From Dipteris shenzhenensis (Eukaryota; Polypodiophyta; Polypodiopsida; Gleicheniales): a DNA stretch of 64,000 nucleotides. Location: NCBI GenBank assembly GCA_047967505.1, contig CM106540.1. One strand, given 5' to 3'. The notes under the pieces are model-generated. The model was not told where the DNA came from, did not search any database, and worked only from the letters and a program-made list of their open reading frames with translations. Positions 48,011 through 58,875 of the stretch are shown in pieces; positions within the stretch are counted from its first letter, which is position 1, and the number at the start of each line of letters is the position of its first letter. The position numbers and the translations under genes were made by a program.

Positions 48011-48800
48011 GGAACCCAGAAAAAACCCAACTAATGCATGAGACTTGAGCTAATCCACTGAATCCTCATGGAGTTCCTCATTAACTGTAATCATGATACA
48101 CATACATGTAGATTTCTTGCTCTCATAATGAAGTTCTCATGGATTTGCTTCTAAGACATGTTCTATTAGAGGTGCTCTAGCCGATTTGTGCATTATGCAC
48201 TTCTTTCTTGCTATTGGTTTTACCACCGAGAACTCTTGTTGGTATGGAGTTCAATTCTTGGGCATGGGAAGAGCTAGGACCATGTCTTGAATGACTAGTA
48301 GGGAAGAAAAAGGAGCCTCCTTCATTTGCATGCATAAGAGGGCTGGGTGACAAAGGCAGCTTATTTGAGTGTTGCTTTGTCTATGGGATGTCTTTGGGGC
48401 CCATGTTGCTAGGGATTTTGGTTGTTCTTATTGAGGAGTGGAGGAAATGCTCAAGTATCTGCTACTTCATTTCCCAAGCAAAAGGGGCCACAAGTAATCA
48501 TAAAGTACTACTCGATCCATTGAAAAGTGTAGCTATCCCTTCAGTCTTTCTTGTCTGAGAGTCCTATGGGTCAAGTAGGAAGGATCTAGCTCTGAAGTTA
48601 TGTTAGGGGTAAGGTAGGGAGAAGATGGGCGGTCCCATTTGAGTTGTCCTCCATCCGGCCCTTCAAGGCCTAGCTTTTGCATATGGTTTTTAAAATAGAA
48701 AATGCTTACAAGTGGAGCTTTACCACTACTCCACACACATACCATGACTCATGTTCACTTCACTTAACTGTGCTTTTGACCCTTCTTGAACCACAATTAA
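48011..48800. other. No clear gene; possible 5' part of the minus-strand LINE
   Basis: Stop-rich sequence upstream of the LINE ORF1 fragment in its direction. No recognisable motif. Confidence 0.35.
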
Positions 48801-48810
48801 CAAAGACTCA

Positions 48811-49370
48811 ATGCTAGAGCAAATTCAAAGTCAACCTCAAGATAGTTTCAATATCAAGTTCTTACCTCTCAAGATTCAAACGCAAAGTCCAAACCGTTTG
48901 GAACTGATGAAAGTATTTGGTGGTTTGACTCAAGTGCAAGCAATCATATTTCTCATGAAGAAGAATCCCAAAGAAAAGGTAATCAAGGGTGACAATACCC
49001 CACACAAGATTAAAAGGATCAAACATATTGCACCTTGAAGTGATGAAGGTACTGCAGAAAGAGTAAGAGATGCTTTCTATGTTCCAACAATGGCTCATTG
49101 AAAGAGATCTGCAACTAGTCTTCAACAAGTTCGGCTGCACAATCTGAGCATTGTACAAAACTAATACAACAGGTGCAAAAATTGGATGAATGTTTAAACT
49201 TTCTTCATTCGTGAACCATTTAGAGAACCCTCATAGCTTCTCATTAGAATCATGATGATTACTTAAGCTCACTATGGCACAAGAGGTTTGGACACCTTGA
49301 TTTTAAAAGCTTAGTATCACTCAAGTTTCTAAACAAAAATGGTCCCAATATTCTCCACGTATACTTTGAA
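48811..49370 (+). pseudogene. Copia fragment: protease region and pre-integrase domain
   Basis: VIKGDNTPHKIKRIKHIAP (48976-49035) matches the flap region after the copia protease site. DAFYVPTMAH follows near 49068-49100. LWHKRFGHLDFKSLVSLKF (frame with breaks, about 49270-49330) is the pre-integrase zinc domain start. The element breaks off at about 49370 and its integrase resumes at 51340. Confidence 0.72.
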
Positions 49371-50350
49371 AAAGATGGAAACTAGTCCCTTGTATTGTTG
49401 GTATATAATTTTTTATGTATTTGGGCTAGTCCTCTAGAAAATGATCCCATATGGGTTCCCTTGTAAGATTTTAGACTATTTGGTTTGGTTGGAAGTTAGT
49501 CTTGTGGGAAATTTGAAACATTGGATGAAATACAAGGAGTGTAAGACAATATTGGTTGACCTTTATTTGCGCGACACAATCATGATAGCCAAGGTAATAA
49601 TTTGTTGGATTTGATTCCTCGTTGATTGTCAAAATGCTTGAAATGTCAATTAAATGGTAAATTGAAACACATACATTTCTTTGAGTTGTTGTCCTTTGTC
49701 ACAAATGTTATAATTGAATAGGAAATACGTTGATGGTACTTACTGATGAAGATTCCATGAGCTTGGGTTGCCTTGATGCTGCTATAATTAGTGTTGCCTT
49801 TAATTGGTTGAACCTATTGACTACATCCAACTGCAATTTATGTTACTCAAGTTATGCTTATTTGTCCTTCATAATGTGCATAAAATTATTCCACGGTTGG
49901 ATTTGGAAATGGTGCTACATTGGATCAAATATGATGGAAAATTGTACAAAACCTAGTCTTTTGATGTATGAAATATGGTCTTTGATTGGTCCAATTTGGT
50001 CTTTAGTTGAGTAAGTTATACCCAAGCAAACTTCAAGCTAAAAATGGGTTTTTGAGGTGCCTTGGTCTATGAAATGCAGTTAGTATTAAAGTAGCCTTAA
50101 GTGACTTGGGTGGGGTTTCAGCTACACATTGGCCTAGTTCATCTAAACAGGTCCTAAGTATCTAGTTAAGTTAGATCTAACTATAGCTACATAGATTAAA
50201 CCAGTTCAACTAACGAGTCCTAAGCATCTAGCTAGGTTCAATTTAGTTATAATTAGATAGACCAAACCTAAGATTAGTACTACTCTACCTTAGTGAAGCT
50301 AGAGAGATGATGTGTTATGTCTCTCCCCATCACAATTTTCATCATCAGGT

Positions 50351-50392
50351 CATGTGTGTGTGCACGCGTGTGTGTGTGCGCGCGCATGTGTG
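50351..50392. repeat. 42-bp perfect alternating pyrimidine-purine tract
   Basis: It runs catgtgtgtgtgcacgcgtg through gcgcgcgcatgtgtg with strict alternation and both TG and CG steps. Such tracts favour left-handed Z-DNA under negative supercoiling. Confidence 0.85.
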
Positions 50393-50511
50393 TTGTGTCA
50401 CATGTGTTTCATATCGTTGTGTGTCATTTGGATGCATCCAATATTTCTTTTGAGTTTGTGCATCATGTGCTTATTTTGTATATGGGTGTTTGTTGTTTAT
50501 GCACAGAGTAT

Positions 50512-50537
50512 GGGAGGGGGAGGGGGAGGGGGAGGGG
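50512..50537 (+). repeat. Perfect G-quadruplex motif
   Basis: Five G-runs of 3 to 5 bases separated by single A residues. Single-base loops give one of the most stable predicted intramolecular quadruplex patterns. Confidence 0.85.
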
Positions 50538-50550
50538 CTAGCACCAATAG

Positions 50551-51000
50551 CTAGAGGGAAAGGGAGGCATCGCGCAGAGGGATGGCTGGCAAAAGCTTAA
50601 GAGGAGGGGGAAGGGGAAGGGGGATATCATGCCAGTTGAGGGAGGTTTGAGGGAGAGGAGTAAATGCGGAAGGGGAGGGGAAGAAAATCAAAGAGGGGGG
50701 TAGGTTGAGGGAAGGAAAGAGGAAGGGAATCAAAGAGGAGAGGGGGTTGAATGTGGGAGAGGAAAAGAATCAAAGAGGAGAGGTGGGCGAATGCAGAAGT
50801 GGACATAAAGAGGAGAGGAGGGGGTGAATGTAGGAGGGGAGGGGAGAGAAGAGGGGGTTGAATGCAAAAGGGAAATGAGGAAAATATGAAAGGGAGGCGG
50901 GTGGTGCAATGACAAAATGGAGGAGGAGGAAAAACAAAGAGATGGGAGGCTAAAAGCAAGATGAGTGGGAGAATCCGAGGGGAAGAAAATGGGTCACCAC
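50551..51000. repeat. Polypurine minisatellite
   Basis: The plus strand is almost all A and G. Units of about 40 bp share aatcaaagaggagag, ggggttgaatg and gagagg. The best units lie at about 50720-50880. The minus-strand Pro/Leu/Ser-rich ORF here (50627-51022) is a low-complexity artefact. Confidence 0.8.
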
Positions 51001-51339
51001 CATTATAAGACACGGCAACCAAGGGTATAGGGTGGGATGCATTGGGGGGGCGGGGGGGTTCTTGATGTGAGAAGAAGGATTACAAGTAGGGGGGGTGGCA
51101 CCACCACTATCTCTACTCAAAGAAGGCATTGAATTATTTTAGATTACCTCTACTTGACAACATGGGCATATATGCAAGAGGAATCCTACTATATGGGAAA
51201 GAAACAAGATTTTCCCTTTTCTTGATCTGGGAGCATTAACATTCTCCAAATCATCAATTCTAATGTTTGGAGTTATATCTCAATCTCTGATCTTTGGGCT
51301 ACTCTAGGAAAACATAAATCTGCTTACTCGTACAAACAG

Positions 51340-51725
51340 ATGCACTCAGTGCATTCATAGAGTTCAAAGATTTGTTGGAAAAGAAAAGTACATAAAGATC
51401 CTCCAATGTGACAATTGAGGAGACTACAAATCAAATGAGTTCAATCACCTCTATAGACACCATGGCATCCAAAGACAATTTACCTACTCCTTAGCAAGAT
51501 GGGAAAAAAAGAATAGTGTCCAAGTAGAATCTGCTAGAGGCATGATGGATGAAAAGAAACTTACCCATTCATCTTAGGCACAAGCATGTGGAACTATAGT
51601 TTACTTGATGAACAAAATTCAAAATGTAATCCTGCAGAACATCACACCTAAAGAAGCGTTCATAAGCATAAAGCCTTTAGTTGACTCTCAGCATGCACAC
51701 ATTCAAGATGAACTTCGTAATGAAC
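51340..51725 (+). pseudogene. Copia integrase fragment
   Basis: AFIEFKDLLEKKS (about 51351-51390) is followed in another frame by IKILQCDN, then a stop in place of Gly-Gly, then YKSNEFNHLYRHHGIQRQF. ARGMMDEKKLTHSS and AQACGTIVYLMNKIQNVILQ follow. These are the second Asp block and the C-terminal core of Ty1/copia integrase. It probably belongs to the same dead element as 48811-49370. Confidence 0.8.
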
Positions 51726-51929
51726 AAAGATGAAATCCATCAAATGCGTTTTCACAAGATACAGCTAAGAATTCAAAGCATATTGATGATGGGATCTAGT
51801 CAAAAGAAGGGCAAATCCTGAGATGTGATCATTTACTTTGATCAACGTTGGTTTCAATCCAAGATTGTGACCTTAAGATTAGGATGAATTAAATCGTTTG
51901 ATAACGCATACGGTTGTATCCATTGGGAA

Positions 51930-52500
51930 CTTTTAATGAAGGTTTTGGAGACTAGTGGCTTTGGGCAAAAGTTTCTCTCTTTGGTATCATCTCTTTTTGT
52001 GAATGTTGCTTTAGTGATCACAATTAATGGTAGTGTTGTGGCTTAGTTTGATTTGAAAAGGCAAAGGTAACCTGTAGCTAGTGGCACTAGTTTGGGAGAG
52101 TTCTTGAAAACAAAGTAATCATAGGACTTTCTCTTCTCAACAATGAAAATCTATGTCTATATGTGTTTCTTTAGGATTCTTTGGCTTTTCTTCATCTTGA
52201 TGAGGACTCTGTCAATATATTCTTAAGGATTGTATATGGTTATTTTGTGGCTTCTCGTTCAGTTTGTAACTCAGATAAGCTATTTGCTAATAGAAACCAT
52301 CCTTTCTAAGCAAATACTCTCTTGGATATTGTTTGGCGTCATCTTCATAAATGGTACTCTTGCACAAAGATTGTCAAAAAATTAAAGCAAGGCAGATAGG
52401 ATGGAGGTCTCGTCTTCTTGAGTTGTCAGCTAGGGTGATTGTATTGAAACATATACAAACTATATTTTGCCTTCCCTTAGAGCTTTCATATCTAGGTGTG
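51930..52500 (+). pseudogene. LINE reverse transcriptase fragment
   Basis: HWELLMKVLETSGFGQKFLS and VSSLFVNVALVITINGSVVA (51939-52047) match the RT palm entry of plant LINEs, the block before the family's GLRQGDPLSP motif, which is corrupted here. GWRSRLLELSARVIVLKHI (52405-52461) matches the block near the RT end in which LINEs have W..R.LS..GR..L.K. The YADD region between is not recognisable. Confidence 0.65.
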
Positions 52501-52509
52501 TTGGGGTGT

Positions 52510-53730
52510 GCCAAATGTCATTGGGAAAGCTATGGCTTCTGAATTGCTTATTCAAAATTCTTAAGACCCTTTGAGTGCACGTGCTCATCTTTATTCCCGA
52601 AGTGTTAATGTGGGCTATTGGGATTTTCCATGTGAGGAGTAGATTGTTTTATAGATTTCCACATTCGGATCTTGTTGCTCTTGCAGTGAACACGTGGATG
52701 AGAGATCAACTGTGTTGATCGCGTCACTCTTCAAGTGATCCTAATTTAAAGATCAATTTGGTGGTCTAGAGTCACAAGTGTCAAGCTTTCCCCTTTGAAG
52801 TCCATTTGATATAAGAAGAACAAAAACTATATATTAGTGGCTTGAAACAATGAAAGCACATGGGGGAAGCAAAATGGGCTTGGTTCAAGAGCAATGAGCA
52901 GATTTTGGTCCAACTTTTTATCACTCCACAATAATGAAGTCAATCTTCAACTCTCATCCTTCTATGGTGGTCTAGGCAATTACTTGAAAATTTGTTTGGG
53001 TCTATCCATGGGCTTTACAGTGGACAATGATTCTACTAAGATGATCTACAAGTCTCTCTAATTGGAGTGAGCTTAGTGTCAAGCCCACAGAATTATCCTA
53101 GTTCAAAAGGCACTGAAGAGAGTGGTCATTTCTATTTTGGAGACTCCAATTGGCAATAAGATCGAGTTTTTCTTTAGAAGATGTTATTTCACCTCCTATT
53201 ACAGAGACATTGGAGAAAATATTGGACGCTTGATGCCATTGTCCGCTATGTGGGAGGAATCGAGAATCAATTGGCATCTCTTTTCAAGACGCAAGGTTAC
53301 TAGGAGGTTCTAGACCAAGATACAAGCAACAATTAGGATGTCAAGTCTCACATTCATTGCTTGAGGGAACTTATAAAAGATGTATGTTTAGGGATGTTTT
53401 TGGGATACTTGTAAATTTGTTGGACAAGATTGTCACATTTTTTCCTCTCAATATTACTAACACTCATCACTAGACACTCTCAACCCTTGCATGAGCACAT
53501 GTTTAAAGATGCATATCACTATCCTGATACAAATACAAAATGTTGACTTCTTGTAATGGACTCGCTTTTTGGCTTGCCCATGGAAGGCCTAATTGGAAAT
53601 TCAACTTTGAGAAGCTAAACATGTTGATTTTTGAAAATTCGCATTAGGATTTTTATGATTGGGCTAAGTTGCACTTGCTATTTGCATCCCTTGAATCTCT
53701 CTCTCTCACTTACCGTATTGTGTGTGTGTG
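52510..53730. other. No recognisable gene
   Basis: Stop-rich sequence that may include the tail of the LINE RT fragment. The plus-strand ORF 53122-53313 has no known domain. Confidence 0.4.
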
Positions 53731-54126
53731 TTCGATCCTTGTGGTCGACTTCAGATACGCCTACTGTGTGCGTCTTGGGATTGTTCCTACGAAGTAAAAA
53801 CTCTCTCAATCGTGTATAAGCCATCCTTCCCCATCAAGTTTTAAAACCCACGTGGGTCTTGGTGGTTGAGGCTCTGGTTCGTGTCGTCGTGTGTGTTCGA
53901 TCCTTGTGGTCGATTTCGGATACGCGTACTGTGTGCATCTTGGGATTGTTCCTACGAAGTAAAAAACTCTCTCAATCATGTATAAGCCATCCTTCCCCAT
54001 CAAGTTTTAAAACCCACCTGGGTCTTGGTGGCTGAGGCTCTAGTTCGTGTCGTCGTGTGTGTGTTCGATCCTTGTGGTCGTTCGGATACACCTACTGTCT
54101 GCGTCTTGGGATTGTTCCTACGAAGT

Positions 54127-54130
<4 letters not shown>
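53731..54130 (+). repeat. 165-168-bp tandem array (two full units and a partial third)
   Basis: Units start at 53731, 53896 and 54064 with ttcgatccttgtggtcg. Each carries tgtgcgtcttgggattgttc-like sequence and tacgaagtaaaa, and the two full units carry ctctctcaatc, catccttccccatcaag and tttaaaacccac. Units differ at few positions. The third changes into a pure (CT)n run at 54131-54165. The array lies directly upstream of a reading frame with an ORF1-like layout. Confidence 0.9.
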
Positions 54131-54167
<37 letters not shown>

Positions 54168-54236
54168 CATTGAATTCCTCGTATTCGACCATTGCAAAGA
54201 CACCTTCCCCCTATGCAAAAACACATCAAAGACGGA

Positions 54237-54837
54237 TGATTAATATCGACCCACAAGAGAAAATCTATTACCTACAACAAGAGATTAGAGAGCTCAAGCT
54301 TCAACTTGCAACCCTTGGGAGAAAAGGGCAAGATATGGAGGGAAGTGGAAAGACTAAAATTATTACAAAAGTCGTACACAAATGTGATATATTTCCACAG
54401 GCACCAATATCTCCACAGTTAAAGATATGATCACCACTCATATGAGCTTAATCAAGCAAGAAATATATGTTGATGCCAATAACAAAGTCAATAGAATAAA
54501 CCTTTATGTGGAAGTAAAAGAGAAGGAAGCTAGAGAACACAACAAGACAATCTTATGCATTGGGGGATTGAAGGAAGATTGTCTCCATGATGATGAGGAC
54601 AAAAGCATTGAGGATATAATCACATGCCTCAACAAGAAAGTACCGCAATTTAAATGGAATGAAAATGATATTCTCAATATCTATCAAACTCACACACAAA
54701 CACAAATCTATTGCAAAGGGAGGGTAGCAAGAGTCAAGATTCTCATACAAACACAAGTTAAAGGGGTGGTATATCGAGATAGGCAAGGAACTTCAAATCC
54801 AAACCCAAAGACTCTCAATCTTAAACTGATGTTATAA
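54237..54837 (+). pseudogene. Possible L1-type ORF1 (coiled coil plus RRM-like region)
   Basis: Two overlapping frames: MINIDPQEKIYYLQQEIREL onward, ending at 54430, and 54427-54837. The first has a heptad-like charged and leucine pattern (LQQEIRELKLQLATLG). The second has REHNKTILCIGGLKED, SIEDIITCLNKKV and GRVARVKILIQTQVKGVVY. This resembles the L1 ORF1p plan of coiled coil, then RRM beginning NNI.I.GL.E, then an R.I.V.F strand. The similarity is by layout, not certain homology. A host protein fragment remains possible. Confidence 0.4.
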
Positions 54838-54998
54838 AGACCACTCTATGATAGTGTTAGAATATAGCTATGCCCTATAATAACTCGAGAGGAGCTTGCC
54901 TTATGCACTCCCTCGATTCTCTGGCTGTTCAGATGTAGTAAGTCACTCTTTAGTGCTGATACTATGTCTCACGAACCCGTGAGGTCTTCTACAAACGT

Positions 54999-55001
<3 letters not shown>

Positions 55002-55039
<38 letters not shown>
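55002..55039. repeat. (CT)n microsatellite
   Basis: Pure CT run interrupting the flank of the LINE ORF2 tail. Confidence 0.95.
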
Positions 55040-55044
<5 letters not shown>

Positions 55045-55230
55045 GAGACAGAGGAGCATTTCATCGTCAGGTGTCCCGTTTACTATGAGCTCCGAGGGCG
55101 TTTCTACTGCCTCTTCAAAGATAGCTATAGGATTTGAGCCCATTTCCTCTCCTACCCAGACCGACGATGTTTAGCAAGTTTCATTCATGAGGTACTTAGA
55201 CAACCGCGAGAGGATACTCCGAGCACGGAG
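55040..55230 (+). pseudogene. LINE ORF2 C-terminal fragment
   Basis: VETEEHFIVRCPVYYELRGR and FYCLFKDS, then after a stop AHFLSYPDRRCLASFIHEV. An EEH.hhhCP.Y...R.rf block like this ends many LINE ORF2 proteins (the zinc-binding RVT-associated tail). The RT body is not directly upstream, so the element is internally deleted, or this is a 5'-truncated copy next to the ORF1-like frame. Confidence 0.62.
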
Positions 55231-55503
55231 ACAGGAGCAAACTTCTTCCTCGACTAATCCCTCTCAGAGCTCTATCACGGAGTTCTTTCAACTAGATCAC
55301 ATGGACCCCCACGAGACGAGGCCTTGAGATGACCGTGACCCAGAGCTTGGGGACATCCCCTCCTTGATTAGAGTCGAAGCCCGACCGACGGGAGTCACAA
55401 TAGCCCTGGTCAGACGCAGAGCTACAACCAGGAGATGTGCCAAGAGTCCACCTTTGAGTGGCCGATACTTCATGCCTCCACTGCCTCATCCATCTTGATA
55501 TCC

Positions 55504-55540
55504 CGCTGCTGCTGCTGCTGCTGATGATGATGATGATGAG
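55504..55540. repeat. (GCT)n(GAT)n compound trinucleotide repeat
   Basis: GCT units switch to GAT units. Strand composition and length are typical of a variable microsatellite. Confidence 0.9.
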
Positions 55541-55544
55541 ATTG

Positions 55545-56834
55545 ATATATAGACGACCATCGACATGGCTATGTTGTACTTAGGACTTAGTGCTGCCATT
55601 CTGCATTTTTTCATTTTGCATTGGTATGGATGCTCGTTTAGTAGCTCCACTACCACAGCTCGTTGTATCAAAATTTTCACAGTCTCATAGACCCATCGGT
55701 CTTCCGAAGACTTTAATAAACTCTCTCTCTCTCTCTCTCCTTCTCTCTTTCTTAGCTCCATTTTCCGTCCACCATGTTGTTGCACTTGCTATTTGTATCC
55801 CTTAAATCCTCCCATCTCTCTCTCTCCTCTTCTTGTCTCTCTCTCAGCTTTCAATTCACCCCTTTTTCGTGCACCATCTCGGGCAGGCCACATGAATGAA
55901 ATTTCCCCCAACACCCAAAGAAAAAAAAGAGAGGATAAAAGAAAAGAAAGAAACAAGAACAAGATATGGGGGTGTGGGGAGAGACGGGGGGAGGGGGGGG
56001 TTTACACTTTCTTCTTTCTGTACTCTGCCTAGGTTCGGCCATTTTGAAGACTTGCTTGAATACCCAAATCTGAGTTGACATCAATATGCATAATAGTAAT
56101 ATGTTCCAAATATCCATCGGCCACATGTTAACATTAAATCTAGGCAGCCGAAGGACAAATGGGATTCTTCAATGAGTTAGAAAGCAAAACGATACCAGGA
56201 ATTCAGTAGTTGAAGGTCTCAACCAAACCCAATCAAAGCAGAGACCAGTGAATTGGTAAACATTCAGCCTGAAGGCCTTCAGAGCATACTGGACATTATG
56301 ATGGAATGCGGTTAACACACTTTTGAGGACTTTCAGATCATGACTGATCTAATCAAAAACTCCCAGTCTACAGAGCAAAACATGGTTAGGCGTGCTTGAA
56401 GTGTTGGAGAAGATGCCTTAGACAATCCTGATTGTCCCATAGGACACATATAGACCGACAAACAGACCCTGGCAGTTAGATATATCATTTTTCTGGACCA
56501 TCACAAGCCCTCATGGAGAACTTTTCAGACTTCTACAAAAATATCAATGGAAAGGTTTCACGCAATTAGTCAAGAATTCACATATTACCAATGACAGAGT
56601 AAATACAGAAGCTTTAAAAATGTGGCTTTAAAGACAGCGCGCTAAAATTCTCATAAAAGCTTTATCTATTACATCATCTTGGGCAACTCTGTAAATGGAT
56701 TTCCAACAGATCTGGTACAGTCAGTTCATATGGAAATTCTGCAGTGAAACCACAAGTTAGGCCGTCTCAGAAAACCAATTCATATATGTGTTAATACGTT
56801 TCACCATGGAAAGGATTTAAGGCTTTACTCACTG
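55545..56834. other. 3' flank of the proteasome gene
   Basis: It holds (CT)n runs near 55720-55745 and 55812-55830 and a G-run near 55985-56000. No gene is recognised. The part near 56835 is the presumed 3' UTR of the minus-strand proteasome gene. Confidence 0.45.
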
Positions 56835-57972
56835 CTAATTTTTCATTGGTTCGATTTCACTGGTTGCTTCCAACAAGGATTGTTGAGGCGGAATTTCTTC
56901 ATACCAAAGAGGCAATTTGTCACCAGCATAAAAATTCCTTTTAGCACCATTTTCATTGATCTGCAGTTGTGCATGGCAATGCAAACACTATTTAAACAAA
57001 AAGTTCAGGAAAGAAACATCCTTACTGCTTTGATATATAGATCTTGCTACATTCTAATTATTCTTCATCTTCACATAGAAACCAGGCGCCTCAACAATTT
57101 AAATTCTACATGAGGCAAATTTCCAACGGTACAGAACAAACTTACCACAACTGTCCTGACTACACCACCACTCCCACTGTCACGAGCAATGGCTAAAGAG
57201 ACTGCTTTCACAACTAAAGCCTGTGCACAAGGAGATGCTTTCATGAAATGACTGTGTGAATGCGAGAAGAGTTGGCACATTCATCCACACACAGATCAAC
57301 TTTTAATATCACAACCCGTCACAAGAGCTGACCTCTGCTTCCTCCTTACTCATGCCCTCTTTCCATGCCTGATCGAAGAATCCATACAAATAACTGGAAC
57401 CGGATCCTATGCACATAACCATAGCCATCCAGTGCTCATACTTAATGGACATGCTATTTGCCTTTTCCATGCGCATAATGCTAGGGAAAACTAAATGCTA
57501 ATTACCTCCAGTAGCAAATGGTAGACGAAGAATTGTACCGCCAAGCGGTATGGCATAGATGCTTCCACCCTCATATTTATCCCAACCACCCACAATAAGC
57601 CCTGCTTCCAAAAAAGACTGCAATTGCACAGAGCATATTAAACCAGTCATCAGAATCAAGCAATCCACTTAACTTATGTTCCATGCAAAAGTAAATGTGT
57701 AATAACCTCAACTTAACAAAAATTCCAGAGATATATGTTTCACACCTTGTTCTGATATGAAAGTTCGCGTACCAAAGTTGCAGCTGTCTTTACCGTGGCA
57801 GGTCTGCCCAACTGTATCCTGTAATATTAATACAGCGACATATCAACAAGACCATATATGCATCAGATACGCACCAAATTTTCCATAGACAAGCTGGAGA
57901 CAGTGAGCCCACTCACGTGTGTTGGTTCAGAAAATAGCGAACATAATCGGACACAATCTGGGAGTCCGCTGC
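56835..57972 (-). CDS. PBA1: 20S proteasome subunit beta-1 (PBA1/PSMB6 type), six 3' exons; 5' exons not seen
   Basis: This is the subunit with caspase-like activity in the core particle. Exons in gene order are 57972-57917, 57818-57746, 57617-57506, 57406-57333, 57220-57146 and 56960-56835. They join in phase with GT-AG borders and give 171 residues and TAG. Blocks are [77 protein letters not shown] and [20 protein letters not shown]. The Ser of GSGSSY and the Asp and Ser of ARDSGSGG, which support the active site, are kept. About 60 N-terminal residues, including the catalytic Thr of the MGTT motif, should lie upstream but were not found between 57973 and 64000. The tail ([11 protein letters not shown]) differs from the angiosperm LDILNAAGPEPM type. 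No damage is seen in the visible exons. Confidence 0.9.
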
Positions 57973-58548
57973 CTGGCAGAAACAATCAGTTCAGGACTGA
58001 CTCAACCAACCATACAATGCTTGTAGCAAAAAAGTCCGGATGCGAAGGAGAGGCGATCAATAAGCACAACAATGCTGAATACTCCTAATTTCAAATCACA
58101 AGAATCTCCAGAGCAAATGCAGCAGCCCCAAAGGGAGAAATGAATAGAATTAATTAAAATAAAAGTCAGTGTCCCACCTGTGAGCCCCCATACGACGACA
58201 TAGAGATAAGTAGATGTCTAGGATAGAAGATGAGAGCAAATGAGGGCTGTGCAATTACTCTAGAGATTTTATATGACAGAAAAAAGAGGCTGATGTGACG
58301 GAAATTTATAAGCTGTCTCATAAGCTGGATTCGGGGCTACCACACCCCAGATCTAGCCGGCGAGGGTTGGCTGTCCAGGTAGGGGGTGTTGCCCACCTTC
58401 GGGCAGCCCGCTAGTATTTCCCCTTCTTCCTTTTTGCCTTGTTTCTCTTTTTCTCTTTTTGGGGGGTTCAACTCCTTTGACTATGAATATGAGTGTTAAA
58501 AAAAGGTATGTACGAGCTCAACAAAGTGTGGGCAACATAGCGGGATAA
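57973..58548. other. Upstream flank or 5' intron of the proteasome gene
   Basis: The missing N-terminal exons are not recognisable here. The stretch 58330-58420 is GC-rich (gccggcgagggttggctgtc, caccttcgggcagcccgcta), followed by a T-rich run. That has the look of the end of an unidentified transposable element. Confidence 0.4.
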
Positions 58549-58875
58549 CCATATATCTAGATGAATCCAAGAACATGCCCAAACTCATCCTCTGAAAACA
58601 CAACATAATGAGGTTCCAATCTCATGACAGTCACTCATAAGGTTGAAAACCATACACTCCATCATGCATAGCACGGACTAGCTACTATGACATCCCCACT
58701 AACGTCATCAACGCCCAACATTGGGTGTAGACCATAGTATAAACATAAGCTCTCACACATACAAATCCAAAACACCCACACATACTTGAGCATCCATTAA
58801 TACAAAGTCTTCGTCACTGTTGACACTCCGGATGTGAAGCGCAGACTCAGCCATGATGAAGGCTAGCGGGATAAG
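58549..58875. repeat. Dispersed repeat, copy D (upstream of the visible proteasome exons)
   Basis: This is the longest uninterrupted copy of the 5' part. It has atatctagatgaatccaaga, aatctcatgacag, aaggttgaaaaccata, actagctactatgacatc, gctctcacacatacaaatcc, cacacatacttgagcatcca, gacactccggatgtgaagcg and gaaggctagcg. Copies B and C are each explained as different internal deletions of this order. Confidence 0.8.

Larger units (their letters stand above)
49380..51330. other. Sequence separating two halves of a copia fragment
   Basis: About 2 kb without recognisable genes. The right half holds the Z-DNA-prone run, a G4 motif and the polypurine minisatellite listed separately. It may be an insertion into the copia remnant. 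Confidence 0.45.

Noticed and set aside
50627-51022. 131-codon minus-strand ORF rich in Pro, Leu and Ser
   Set aside because: It is the complement of a polypurine minisatellite. Length and composition follow from the repeat.
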